Source: Deltaproteobacteria bacterium
Lineage (GTDB): Bacteria; Desulfobacterota; Desulfobacteria; C00003060
Reading direction: 5' to 3'
Assembly (NCBI GenBank): GCA_030667105.1
Contig: DAOUWN010000177.1
Coordinates: forward strand, 1 to 5,418
Length of the DNA stretch: 5,418 nt
The position numbers and the translations under genes are program-made. Within the stretch, counting starts at the first letter, position 1. Every line of letters begins with the position of its first letter. The notes below the pieces were generated by a model, which did not search any database, had not been told where the DNA came from, and was given only the letters and a program-made list of their open reading frames with translations. Below, in pieces: positions 1 to 5,418 of this stretch.

Positions 1-347
1 CGATTCGTGGCGATAGCTGTCTTATACGTGGGTCGCAGGCACTCCAGAAAGGATTTCAGGTAGGGCTCCATCTGCATCCTGGAAATAAACGGCAGATAAG
101 TGAGCTTTTGTCTGTAGGCCATGGCCTCATCCAACCTGGGATCATCGCTGAAAAGGCAGGCTATGGATCGGCTCGCCGTGTTCATATGAACATACCTGGA
201 CTGCTCGGTGTCCATCATAGGCTTTCCGAAGTGGGCGAGTATATGATTATAGTACGCCTCATTAGCTTCCTTTGAGTCAAACATCACTCCATCACAATCA
301 AAAATGACGACCTTGAGATCTTCCGTCAATCGCTTTTTCGTATCCAT
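1..347 (-). CDS. HAD-superfamily hydrolase, N-terminal part (cut by window edge)
   Basis: This is the first 115 residues of a probable cytoplasmic phosphatase of the haloacid dehalogenase superfamily, resembling the phosphoglycolate phosphatase/beta-phosphoglucomutase branch. Motif I is clear at residues 13-25 (VVIFDCDGVMFDS): D17 would be the nucleophile and D19 the general acid/base. A helical cap-like region follows (about residues 26-100). The visible part ends in an A-T-N stretch (residues 113-115) that fits motif II, with T114 as the phosphate-binding residue. Motifs III and IV lie outside the window. The ATG at 347-345 is preceded by AGGAG (minus strand, 365-361) with a rather long 13-nt spacer. 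The gene is divergent from the molybdenum operon, so a functional link is not implied. Substrate cannot be told from this part. The family call is firm; the specific activity is unknown. Confidence 0.88.
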   Translation of the reverse strand, partial: MDTKKRLTEDLKVVIFDCDGVMFDSKEANEAYYNHILAHFGKPMMDTEQSRYVHMNTASRSIACLFSDDPRLDEAMAYRQKLTYLPFISRMQMEPYLKSFLECLRPTYKTAIATN

Positions 348-360
348 GTTCTATAAAAAT

Positions 361-365
361 CTCCT
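361..365 (-). promoter_or_regulatory. Ribosome binding site of the HAD hydrolase gene
   Basis: On the minus strand this reads AGGAG, 13 nt before the ATG at 347. The spacing is longer than usual, but no better Shine-Dalgarno match lies closer and no other in-frame ATG before motif I was found. Confidence 0.5.
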
Positions 366-408
366 GGCAAGTTGTGAAAGGTTCTGGTAAATGTTCACTG
401 ATCCGAAA

Positions 409-435
409 ATAGTAAGATCCCTGTTCTCCTGTCAA
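409..435 (-). promoter_or_regulatory. Candidate sigma-70-type promoter for the HAD hydrolase gene
   Basis: On the minus strand a perfect -35 hexamer TTGACA (435-430) is followed after 15 bp by TACTAT (414-409), a 4/6 match to the -10 consensus. A 15-bp spacer is short, and ACTATT at 16 bp is an alternative. Transcription would start near 400, giving a leader of about 55 nt. It lies outside the MITE-like element, so it would predate the insertion. Prediction by eye only. Confidence 0.4.
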
Positions 436-502
436 TGCCTGAATGTACTAACAGCCAACAAAAGTTTGGAGCTGTGCGGTTAAGAAACTATTCAAAATCA
501 AT

Positions 503-534
503 CACGAAAACACGAAAGTATGAAAGCACGAAAC
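503..534 (+). repeat. Left array of four 8-bp CACGAAAR units
   Basis: Four consecutive 8-bp units read CACGAAAA, CACGAAAG, TATGAAAG and CACGAAAC. The array lies inside the left arm of the MITE-like element and is mirrored by an inverted array at 628-659. The third unit is the divergent one. Confidence 0.75.
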
Positions 535-627
535 AAGACATGAAAGTCAAGTTGCTGGGGATGGTTTCCTGCGCTGTGACACATACAGCCATCACTTACT
601 ATGAAACCATGCAAGTTATCGGCATTT

Positions 628-659
628 TCTTCGTGTTTTCAATCTTTCGTGCTTTCGTG
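628..659 (-). repeat. Right, inverted array of four 8-bp CACGAAAR units
   Basis: Read on the minus strand the units are CACGAAAG, CACGAAAG, ATTGAAAA and CACGAAGA. The third unit is again the degenerate one, as in the left arm, so the two arms match in order as well as in sequence. This supports the arms having arisen as an inverted duplication rather than by chance. Confidence 0.75.
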
Positions 660-664
660 ATAAT
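636..664 (+). promoter_or_regulatory. Candidate promoter for the modE-moeA operon, inside the MITE-like element
   Basis: TTTTCA (636-641, 4/6 match to the -35 consensus) is separated by 17 bp from GATAAT (659-664, 5/6 match to the -10 consensus). Transcription would start near 671, about 50 nt before the modE start. If used, the operon is driven from within the repeat element. I saw no recognisable ModE operator palindrome here. Prediction by eye; AT-rich repeat sequence easily gives such matches. Confidence 0.3.
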
Positions 665-710
665 TCTTTTCTTTTTCGCGTGTTGCGTAACCGCACAGGT
701 CGAAAAGTCT

Positions 711-716
711 GGGAGG
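711..716 (+). promoter_or_regulatory. Ribosome binding site of the modE-like gene
   Basis: GGGAGG lies 4 nt before the ATG at 721, a strong purine-rich match at slightly short spacing. It supports 721 as the start. It is outside the MITE-like element, which ends at 698. Confidence 0.7.
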
Positions 717-720
717 TACC

Positions 721-1074
721 ATGAAGGTTCGAACAAAAGTCTGGATCGATGATGATCATGACAATGTCATCTTCGGAAGTGGCAGGGTACGCATGCTTGA
801 GACTGTTGATCGCCTGGGCTCCATGAACATGGCGGCCAAGGAGTTGAAGATGTCTTATCGTGCCCTGTGGGGGCGGATCAAATCGACTGAAGAGCGCATA
901 GGGTCAAAAATCCTGGCCACAAAGCCGGGCGGTGGAAAGGGGCGAGGCTCCGTCCTGACTCCCACCGGTAGAAAGCTCCTCGAAAACTACAAACAATTGA
1001 ATGAGAGCATTATCAAGATCAGTGACAACGAATTTAAGAAGATTTTCGGAGACGGACGCACCCATGGAAAGTAA
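721..1074 (+). CDS. modE: ModE-type winged-helix regulator, DNA-binding domain only
   Basis: The 117-residue protein matches the N-terminal DNA-binding domain of the molybdate-responsive regulator ModE, a LysR-like winged helix. Key parts are the entry strand and glycine-rich turn (residues 7-24), the helix-turn-helix GS(x)3-AAKELKMSYRALW-GRI (33-53), and a basic wing (67-82, KPGGGKGRGSVLTPTG). E. coli ModE is about 260 residues with two C-terminal molybdate-binding (TOBE/Mop) domains; this protein ends at the winged helix, so it carries no visible ligand-binding domain. The gene is intact, with a good ribosome site, and overlaps the start of the MoeA fusion by 11 nt, implying translational coupling. 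It may control molybdenum genes, possibly its own operon, with metal sensing supplied by another protein or absent. Family assignment is firm; the metal response and target are inferred. Confidence 0.87.
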   Translation: MKVRTKVWIDDDHDNVIFGSGRVRMLETVDRLGSMNMAAKELKMSYRALWGRIKSTEERIGSKILATKPGGGKGRGSVLTPTGRKLLENYKQLNESIIKISDNEFKKIFGDGRTHGK

Positions 1075-2998
1075 AAGAAATATCTACCTCCAAATGAAAT
1101 CGATTGAGGAGGCCAGACGGCTCTTTTTTGATCGTATCTCTTTTGACGAACAACTGCAAAGAGAGACGATTCCTGTTCAAGAGTCAAGTGGCCGTATTAC
1201 AGCAGAGCCGGTCTTTGCAAGATTCTCCGCCCCCGGTTTTCATGCGGCAGCCATGGATGGCATAGCGGTCCGCGCAGAGACGACATTTGGGACTACTGTT
1301 GATCGACCCAAAGAGCTTCGTATCGGAGAAGACGCTCTTCTTGTCAATACCGGCCAGGCCATGCCGGAAGGCACAGATGCGGTCATTATGATAGAACACG
1401 TATTGACCGTGGATGAGATGACGGTTCAGATTGAATCAAGCGCCTATCCCTGGCAATACGTACGAAAAGTGGGAGAAGACATCGTTGCCACAGAGCTCAT
1501 GCTCCCCCAGAATCACCTGATTACGCCATACGAGGTCGGGGCTCTTCTAAACGGAGGGATTTTCAATGTGGCGGTCAAACAGAAACCGCAAGTACTCATC
1601 ATCCCTACCGGATCGGAATTGATAGCCCCTCAGGATCTTGGCACCGAGAACCTTGCTCCAGGCCGGGTTATTGAGAGCAATTCCGCCGTCCTGGGGGCCC
1701 TGATTGACGAGTGCGGCGGCAAGCACCTCACTCATCCCATAGTGCCTGACGTCTTTGATAAGATCCTTGACTCTGTGCGCAGAGCCGTTAAGAGCGATGC
1801 CCAGGTCGTCATTATCAGCGCAGGATCTTCGGCAGGTTCTGAGGATTACACGGCAGGCGTTATTCGCGAACTTGGAGAAGTGCTTGTTCATGGCATCACT
1901 ATGATGCCCGGGAAGCCGACTGTGCTGGGCATCATTAACAATAAGCCGGTCATGGGAAACCCAGGGTACACTGTCTCGGCTATTATGGCCTTCGAGAAAT
2001 TCCTCCGGCCACTGATCTATCGAATGCTTGGCACCCGACAGCCGGAACGCCTTAAGGTAAGAGTCCGCACGGCTCGAAAGATGGCATCAAAACTCGGTCT
2101 TGACGAATTTGTGCGAGTAAAGCTCGGCAGGGTCGAAAATACCCTTGTGGCTTCTGCTCTTCCGAGGGGCGCTGGTTCTGTGACGACTTTGACGGAGGCC
2201 GACGGGATTATTGAAATCCCGGGCCACGTGGAAGGGATACAGGCCGGCGAGATGGCAGAGGCCGAACTTTTAAGGGACTTGACAGAGATCGAGAACACGG
2301 TCGTGGTAGTGGGAAGTCATGACAACACTCTGGATGTTCTGGCGAACCAGATGAGGGTGCATGACTGCCGTTTCGGCCTGTCTTCAAGTAACGTTGGAAG
2401 CCTCGGAGGGTTGATAACACTACGGAAAGGATATTGCCATACGGCAGGCTGCCACCTTCTTGATACGGAAACAGGCACTTATAATGTCTCTTATATCAAG
2501 CGTTACCTCCCTGACCTGCGAGTCAAGCTTATCAACCTGGTGTATCGCGACCAGGGCCTGATAGTGCCGCAAGGTAACCCAAAGGGAATAACGGGAATAG
2601 AAGACCTGGCCAGAGACGATATCACCTTTGTCAATCGACAGGCAGGATCAGGGACCCGTATTCTGCTGGACTATCGGCTCGAATCTCTTAACATCAACCC
2701 CGGGACGATCACAGGGTACGACCAGGAGGAATTCACCCACATGTCTGTGGCCGTGGCCGTCCTGAGCGGCGTGGCAGACGCAGGCTTGGGCATATATGCA
2801 GCTGCCAGGGCATTAAACCTCGACTTCATCCCTGTGGTGACAGAAGAATACGACCTGGTTATCCCGGAGGCGTTTATTGAAGATCAAAAAATCCGGCTAA
2901 TGCTAGAGGTCATACGATCAGAGGCCTTCAAAGGACTTGTGGGCCAAATGGGGGGATATGATACTTCCAAGACAGGCACAGTGATCGCGACTCTTTGA
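1064..2998 (+). CDS. moeA: MoeA-type molybdopterin molybdenumtransferase fused to a PBP-like (molybdate-binding-like) domain
   Basis: A 644-residue cytoplasmic fusion protein. Residues about 10-405 form a complete MoeA, which inserts molybdate (or tungstate) into adenylylated molybdopterin. Visible motifs are PGFHAAAMDGIAV around D65, SAGSSAGSEDYT with D261 at the place of the key aspartate of E. coli MoeA, PGKP (282-285), and GNPGYTVSA from 298, where the usual GLPGNPVSA has L-to-N, N-to-Y and P-to-T changes. Residues about 410-640 match the periplasmic-binding-protein-like domain found after MoeA in many anaerobes and archaea: GSHD (417-420), HLLD (464-467), GNPKGI (504-509), NRQAGSGTR (524-532), H559 and ADAGLGI (571-577). 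That domain has no signal peptide and may hold or sense the oxyanion. I chose the ATG at 1064, with GGAG 12 nt upstream, over an upstream in-frame ATG at 1001, because the extra 21 residues lie within modE and match nothing in MoeA. Confidence 0.92.
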   Translation: MESKRNIYLQMKSIEEARRLFFDRISFDEQLQRETIPVQESSGRITAEPVFARFSAPGFHAAAMDGIAVRAETTFGTTVDRPKELRIGEDALLVNTGQAMPEGTDAVIMIEHVLTVDEMTVQIESSAYPWQYVRKVGEDIVATELMLPQNHLITPYEVGALLNGGIFNVAVKQKPQVLIIPTGSELIAPQDLGTENLAPGRVIESNSAVLGALIDECGGKHLTHPIVPDVFDKILDSVRRAVKSDAQVVIISAGSSAGSEDYTAGVIRELGEVLVHGITMMPGKPTVLGIINNKPVMGNPGYTVSAIMAFEKFLRPLIYRMLGTRQPERLKVRVRTARKMASKLGLDEFVRVKLGRVENTLVASALPRGAGSVTTLTEADGIIEIPGHVEGIQAGEMAEAELLRDLTEIENTVVVVGSHDNTLDVLANQMRVHDCRFGLSSSNVGSLGGLITLRKGYCHTAGCHLLDTETGTYNVSYIKRYLPDLRVKLINLVYRDQGLIVPQGNPKGITGIEDLARDDITFVNRQAGSGTRILLDYRLESLNINPGTITGYDQEEFTHMSVAVAVLSGVADAGLGIYAAARALNLDFIPVVTEEYDLVIPEAFIEDQKIRLMLEVIRSEAFKGLVGQMGGYDTSKTGTVIATL

Positions 2999-3014
2999 AT
3001 ATGGCGTAGGCCCT

Positions 3015-4127
3015 ATGAAAACAGCATTTCTCTATACCGAAAGATATTTTGACTATAATTACGGAACCAGTCATCCCCTTAAGATTGAACGCCTTAAGCT
3101 AACGTATGACCTTTGCAGGGCCTATGATCTTTTTCGGCTTCCCGATGCGGAGCTTGTTGAAACCAGGGCAGCCTCTGAGTCCGAGATCCTCCGCTTTCAC
3201 ACACGCGAGTATGTAGAAGTTTTGAAGCACGCGGATCGTGGCGAGATCAGCAGCGATTTTGCGCACGGCATGGGCCCAGGAGACAATCCCATTTTTCCCG
3301 GTCTCTGGGGATGGTCCCGGCTTCATGCGGGCGGTTCCCTTCAGTGTGCTCAACTCGTGTCAGAGGCAACGGTGCGCATTGCCTTTAACATAGCCGGGGG
3401 ACTCCATCATGCCGGCGCCAGCCGGGCTTCGGGTTTCTGCTATGTCAATGACCCGGTCCTGGCCATCTATCACTTTGTAGATCAGGAAAAACGGGTAATG
3501 TATCTCGATATAGATGCCCACCACGGCGACGGCGTGCAGTGGGCATTCTATGAAGATCCCAGGGTGCTCACGATCTCTTTTCATCAGGACGGGCGAACCC
3601 TTTTTCCGGGCACAGGTCGACTCAATGAAATAGGTCAAGGCAAAGGCATGGGTTACTCCGTAAATATTCCTATGCTTCCTGGCACGGACGATCAAGTATT
3701 CCTGGAAGGCTTCAACTCAGTGGTTCCCAGGCTGATGGAAGAGTTCAAACCGGATGTGGTGGTCTCTCAGCTCGGTGTAGACACATTCAAGGACGACCCT
3801 CTGGCGGCCCTAGAACTCACAACCCACGGATTCGGCAAGGTCATCGCCTACCTGACCGAGCAGGCCCCTGCCTGGGTCGCCCTGGGGGGAGGGGGCTACA
3901 ACCCGTGTAACGTGGCTCGGGCCTGGACTCTGGCATGGGCCATAATGAATGGGCTCGACCTGCCTGATGATATCCCGGAGGCTGTGGCAGGGTCCCTGTC
4001 CACATCTCAAGAGACAAAACTCCGAGACCCTGAGCACAGGAGCTCGTGGACGGAGCAGTGCAGCCAACACATGGAGGCCTGTGTGAAGTATTTGGAAAAG
4101 CATGTCTTTCGAAAGATCGCATCGTGA
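3015..4127 (+). CDS. Histone deacetylase / AcuC-family deacylase (class I-like)
   Basis: A full-length 370-residue zinc-dependent amidohydrolase of the arginase/deacetylase fold, cytoplasmic, expected to remove acetyl or other acyl groups from lysine or small amines. All active-site landmarks are present: the paired histidines H131-H132 in GGLHHA, SGFCYVND just after, the zinc ligands D167 and H169 in DIDAHHGDG, the third zinc ligand D256 in QLGVD, and the transition-state tyrosine Y295 in GGGGY. The sequence is notably like eukaryotic class I enzymes and bacterial AcuC. It starts 16 nt after the moeA stop, with only a weak ribosome site (GTAGG, 4 nt spacing), so co-transcription with the molybdenum genes is likely. 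Substrate is unknown: AcuC enzymes are known to deacetylate acetyl-CoA synthetase, but no acs or acuA gene is in the window. An acetylpolyamine amidohydrolase role is possible. Confidence 0.93.
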   Translation: MKTAFLYTERYFDYNYGTSHPLKIERLKLTYDLCRAYDLFRLPDAELVETRAASESEILRFHTREYVEVLKHADRGEISSDFAHGMGPGDNPIFPGLWGWSRLHAGGSLQCAQLVSEATVRIAFNIAGGLHHAGASRASGFCYVNDPVLAIYHFVDQEKRVMYLDIDAHHGDGVQWAFYEDPRVLTISFHQDGRTLFPGTGRLNEIGQGKGMGYSVNIPMLPGTDDQVFLEGFNSVVPRLMEEFKPDVVVSQLGVDTFKDDPLAALELTTHGFGKVIAYLTEQAPAWVALGGGGYNPCNVARAWTLAWAIMNGLDLPDDIPEAVAGSLSTSQETKLRDPEHRSSWTEQCSQHMEACVKYLEKHVFRKIAS

Positions 4128-4191
4128 GCTGTTTGTGAACATCCGCGCCCAAAGCACGCTAATTTTTGAATCAAATTTGAACGGTGGGGCC
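4128..4191. other. Convergent intergenic gap without a clear terminator
   Basis: The 64 bp between two converging genes hold an AT-rich 10-bp palindrome TCAAATTTGA (about 4171-4180) and a weak GCG/CGC pairing before TAATTTTT (about 4146-4167). Neither makes a convincing stem followed by a T-run on either strand. Termination may be weak or Rho-dependent. Confidence 0.35.
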
Positions 4192-5160
4192 TTAGAGTTC
4201 TTGCGCAGACAGCGCCGATTGAATCGTGTCTTTGTCCGGGACGTCTTGATCCCATGTGTGCAGCACGTGCTGGTCGCGCACCAACATGTAACGGGGGATG
4301 TCGCCGCTGCCGAGCAAGCGCCAAAAAACATTTTCACTGATCTGGCCAACCGGAAACATGGGTTGAAATTCTTCAACGAATACCAGGCGCTCCGATTCCC
4401 CGTTTGTGCAAAGGGCGATGACGTCCTGGAGATCAGTTTCCTCGGCCAACATGTTTAGCTGCGGCACGGCCTCCTGACAGCGCGGACAGTCAGTGCCCAT
4501 GAGGATAATGAGGTATGTCCCGTAGGTCAAATCGATGTAGTCCAAACCCTGAATATGCACGTCCCAGAGATTGACCGGCCTGGTCTTGGAGTCGGACCCG
4601 AAGATCCCTGAAACGGAAAAGCCAAAAATCACCGGCAGGGCCAGTCCCACCAGACAAACCGTGGTGACAGCCCAGGCCTTGCCACCGGCCTGAGCCACCT
4701 GCGCATGCCCATGACCAACCCAGGCCAGCACTGCTGCGGCCAGGAGGATGAGGTTCCCGAGCGCCGCCTCTCCCGGTGTGCGCTTCAGCCAAGCGCCGAA
4801 ACACCCACAATCTTGTGTGGCATCAGTAAACCAGGCAAAAGCAGTTGCCCCCACAAAAATCAGCAATAGGATTGCTGTCAACAAGAGCATTAATCTCGGG
4901 CGATAATGGACCAACAATCCCACCCCGAGCGCGAATTCCAGGGCAATAAGAACCCACGCGCCAAAAACCACAACGTGGCGGCTGGATATAATACCGTACG
5001 CCGTGATCTGCCTGATAAACAGCTCCATATCAATTGCTTTCAACAAGACGGCCGTCAGCAAAATCAAGCCCAATGCCGCAGCCAGCACGCGAGGTATCGA
5101 TAAAGGCCAGCCACGAGGCTTGTGCAGTTCTTGCTTTGATATAATCCTATTTTTAGACAT
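4192..5160 (-). CDS. MauE/DoxX-like membrane protein fused to a thioredoxin-like domain
   Basis: The 322-residue protein has about five hydrophobic segments (residues 22-44, 63-84, 91-111, 131-149, 163-183) followed by a soluble thioredoxin-like domain (about 195-318). The positive N-terminus (KPR, 14-16) and the HYRPR loop (85-89) predict a cytoplasmic N-terminus. By alternation, the loop carrying D-C-G-C-F-G (C118, C120) and the C-terminal domain with C225-P-R-C228 then both face the periplasm. The CGCFG motif in a four-helix DoxX-like region is typical of the MauE/DoxX redox group, and IPRY around P289 fits the thioredoxin cis-proline. The likely role is membrane thiol-disulfide exchange, passing electrons or disulfides between the two cysteine pairs. 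C169 and C251 are extra cysteines. The ATG at 5160 has no clear Shine-Dalgarno sequence; no better in-frame start was seen before the upstream stop. The oxidised or reduced partner is unknown. Confidence 0.82.
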   Translation of the reverse strand: MSKNRIISKQELHKPRGWPLSIPRVLAAALGLILLTAVLLKAIDMELFIRQITAYGIISSRHVVVFGAWVLIALEFALGVGLLVHYRPRLMLLLTAILLLIFVGATAFAWFTDATQDCGCFGAWLKRTPGEAALGNLILLAAAVLAWVGHGHAQVAQAGGKAWAVTTVCLVGLALPVIFGFSVSGIFGSDSKTRPVNLWDVHIQGLDYIDLTYGTYLIILMGTDCPRCQEAVPQLNMLAEETDLQDVIALCTNGESERLVFVEEFQPMFPVGQISENVFWRLLGSGDIPRYMLVRDQHVLHTWDQDVPDKDTIQSALSAQEL

Positions 5161-5234
5161 GTGGTCTACTTCGCCCAGGCCGTTTCTTCAGCTCAAAAGC
5201 CAGTTGGAAGAACAAGATCAGGAAATTATTATGA

Positions 5235-5263
5235 AATATACAACAATTCGGCTCGGGGTGCAA
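5235..5263 (-). promoter_or_regulatory. Candidate promoter for the MauE/DoxX-thioredoxin gene
   Basis: On the minus strand TTGCAC (5263-5258) is followed after exactly 17 bp by TATATT (5240-5235), a 5/6 match to the -10 consensus. The -35 matches only in TTG. Transcription would begin near 5228, giving a leader of about 68 nt. The stretch 5161-5281 is otherwise AT-rich and holds no gene I can support. Confidence 0.35.
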
Positions 5264-5281
5264 CAAACAAAGCTGATCTGA

Positions 5282-5418
5282 ATGAATAGTAAAGAATGTG
5301 GAGGGGTTGTTAGCCGAAAGCTGGAAAAAGACAAGGCCATGGCCATCATTCGTCTAGACGATGAGGCCCCTGCCAAAGCGCTCGACACCCTTCAAAGCCA
5401 TCCTGACATCCTGTCGGC
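5282..5418 (+). CDS. Partial reading frame resembling the end of an ACT domain (possible gene remnant)
   Basis: An open frame starts at ATG 5282, directly after an in-frame TGA (5279-5281), and runs 45 codons off the right edge. The part KAMAIIRLDDEAPAKALDTL followed by a PDIL stretch has the strand-helix-strand pattern of the second half of an ACT domain. It is like the C-terminal end of D-3-phosphoglycerate dehydrogenase or of L-serine dehydratase beta chains. The first half of an ACT domain and any catalytic domain are not encoded upstream in any plus-strand frame I could read, and there is no Shine-Dalgarno sequence before 5282. Either this is the decayed 3' end of such a gene, or a different protein that starts here or at the in-frame ATG 5339. 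The family suggestion is tentative. Confidence 0.35.
   Translation, partial: MNSKECGGVVSRKLEKDKAMAIIRLDDEAPAKALDTLQSHPDILS

Larger units (their letters stand above)
472..698. mobile_element. MITE-like non-coding element with 11-bp terminal inverted repeats
   Basis: The 227-bp block is bounded by CTGTGCGGTTA (472-482) and its exact reverse complement TAACCGCACAG (688-698). Further in, 501-531 and 631-661 are reverse complements at 27 of 31 positions. Deeper still, ATGGTTTC (561-568) pairs with GAAACCAT (603-610), and GCTGT (573-577) with ACAGC (585-589) at the tip. All four pairs are nearly concentric (midpoints 581-586), so the whole block can form one long imperfect hairpin. It contains no credible gene and no transposase; a 105-codon frame across it (435-752) looks fortuitous. 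I could not find a clear target-site duplication just outside the repeats. It fits a miniature inverted-repeat element mobilised in trans; a large REP/BIME-like repeat is the alternative. Confidence 0.7.

Noticed and set aside
503..659. CRISPR array
   Set aside because: The repeated unit is only 8 bp, has no spacers, and is inverted in the second half.
465..705. Target-site duplication flanking the MITE-like element
   Set aside because: The bases just outside the terminal repeats (GGAG on the left, GTCG on the right) do not repeat each other, so none can be claimed.
699..720. ModE operator or molybdenum-cofactor riboswitch before modE
   Set aside because: Only 22 bp lie between the repeat element and the start. 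I found no ModE-type palindrome there or in 348-471, and the hairpin at 472-698 has the concentric-arm form of a mobile repeat, not the layout of the Moco RNA motif.
435..752. Open frame of 105 codons on the plus strand across the MITE-like element
   Set aside because: It spans the inverted repeat, overlaps the modE start out of frame, has no family resemblance, and its low-complexity hydrophobic stretch comes from the T-rich right arm.
1001..1063. Upstream in-frame start extending MoeA by 21 residues
   Set aside because: The extension lies wholly within modE, is Arg/Ser-rich without MoeA similarity, and the ATG at 1064 gives the usual short overlap and a better ribosome site.
3810..4376. 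Long minus-strand frame of 188 codons opposite the end of the deacetylase gene
   Set aside because: It is antisense to a clearly conserved gene, and its composition (Arg, Pro, Cys, Ser rich) is that of a shadow frame.
4102..4458. Plus-strand frame of 118 codons starting inside the deacetylase gene
   Set aside because: It mostly runs antisense to the thioredoxin-like domain, whose CPRC and cis-proline motifs show that the minus strand is the coding one.

Overview
The window looks like bacterial chromosome, most likely from an anaerobic deltaproteobacterium (Desulfobacterota). That placement is an inference from the gene content: a short ModE-type regulator, a MoeA fused to a molybdate-binding-protein-like domain, and CACGAAA-rich repeats between genes. 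No rRNA or marker gene fixes it. Base composition is close to balanced, with ordinary bacterial gene packing.

Layout from left to right. (1) Bases 1-347 hold the N-terminal part of a HAD-superfamily hydrolase on the minus strand, cut by the window edge. (2) Bases 348-720 are a divergent intergenic region. It carries a candidate promoter for the HAD gene and a 227-bp MITE-like element (472-698) with perfect 11-bp terminal inverted repeats. Inside the element are mirrored arrays of an 8-bp CACGAAAR unit, and the whole can fold into one long hairpin. It ends 22 bp before the next gene. (3) Bases 721-4127 are a compact plus-strand operon: a stand-alone ModE-type winged-helix regulator, a MoeA-PBP fusion overlapping it by 11 bp, and, 16 bp later, a complete class I-like histone deacetylase/AcuC-family deacylase. 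(4) Bases 4192-5160 hold a convergent minus-strand membrane protein with five predicted membrane segments. It has a DoxX/MauE-like part (CGC motif) followed by a thioredoxin-like domain (CPRC motif). (5) From 5282 a plus-strand reading frame runs off the right edge. It resembles the last part of an ACT domain and has no clear ribosome binding site, so it may be a gene start or a remnant.

Reading them together: the regulator and MoeA-PBP fusion are a molybdenum/tungsten cofactor unit. MoeA would insert metal into molybdopterin, its C-terminal domain may bind molybdate or tungstate or sense metal status, and ModE would act as the DNA-binding partner. The least expected part is the lysine-deacylase-type enzyme apparently in the same transcript. 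The membrane thiol-disulfide protein is a separate transcription unit, probably for periplasmic disulfide chemistry. I see no tRNA, rRNA, CRISPR array, transposase gene or convincing riboswitch.
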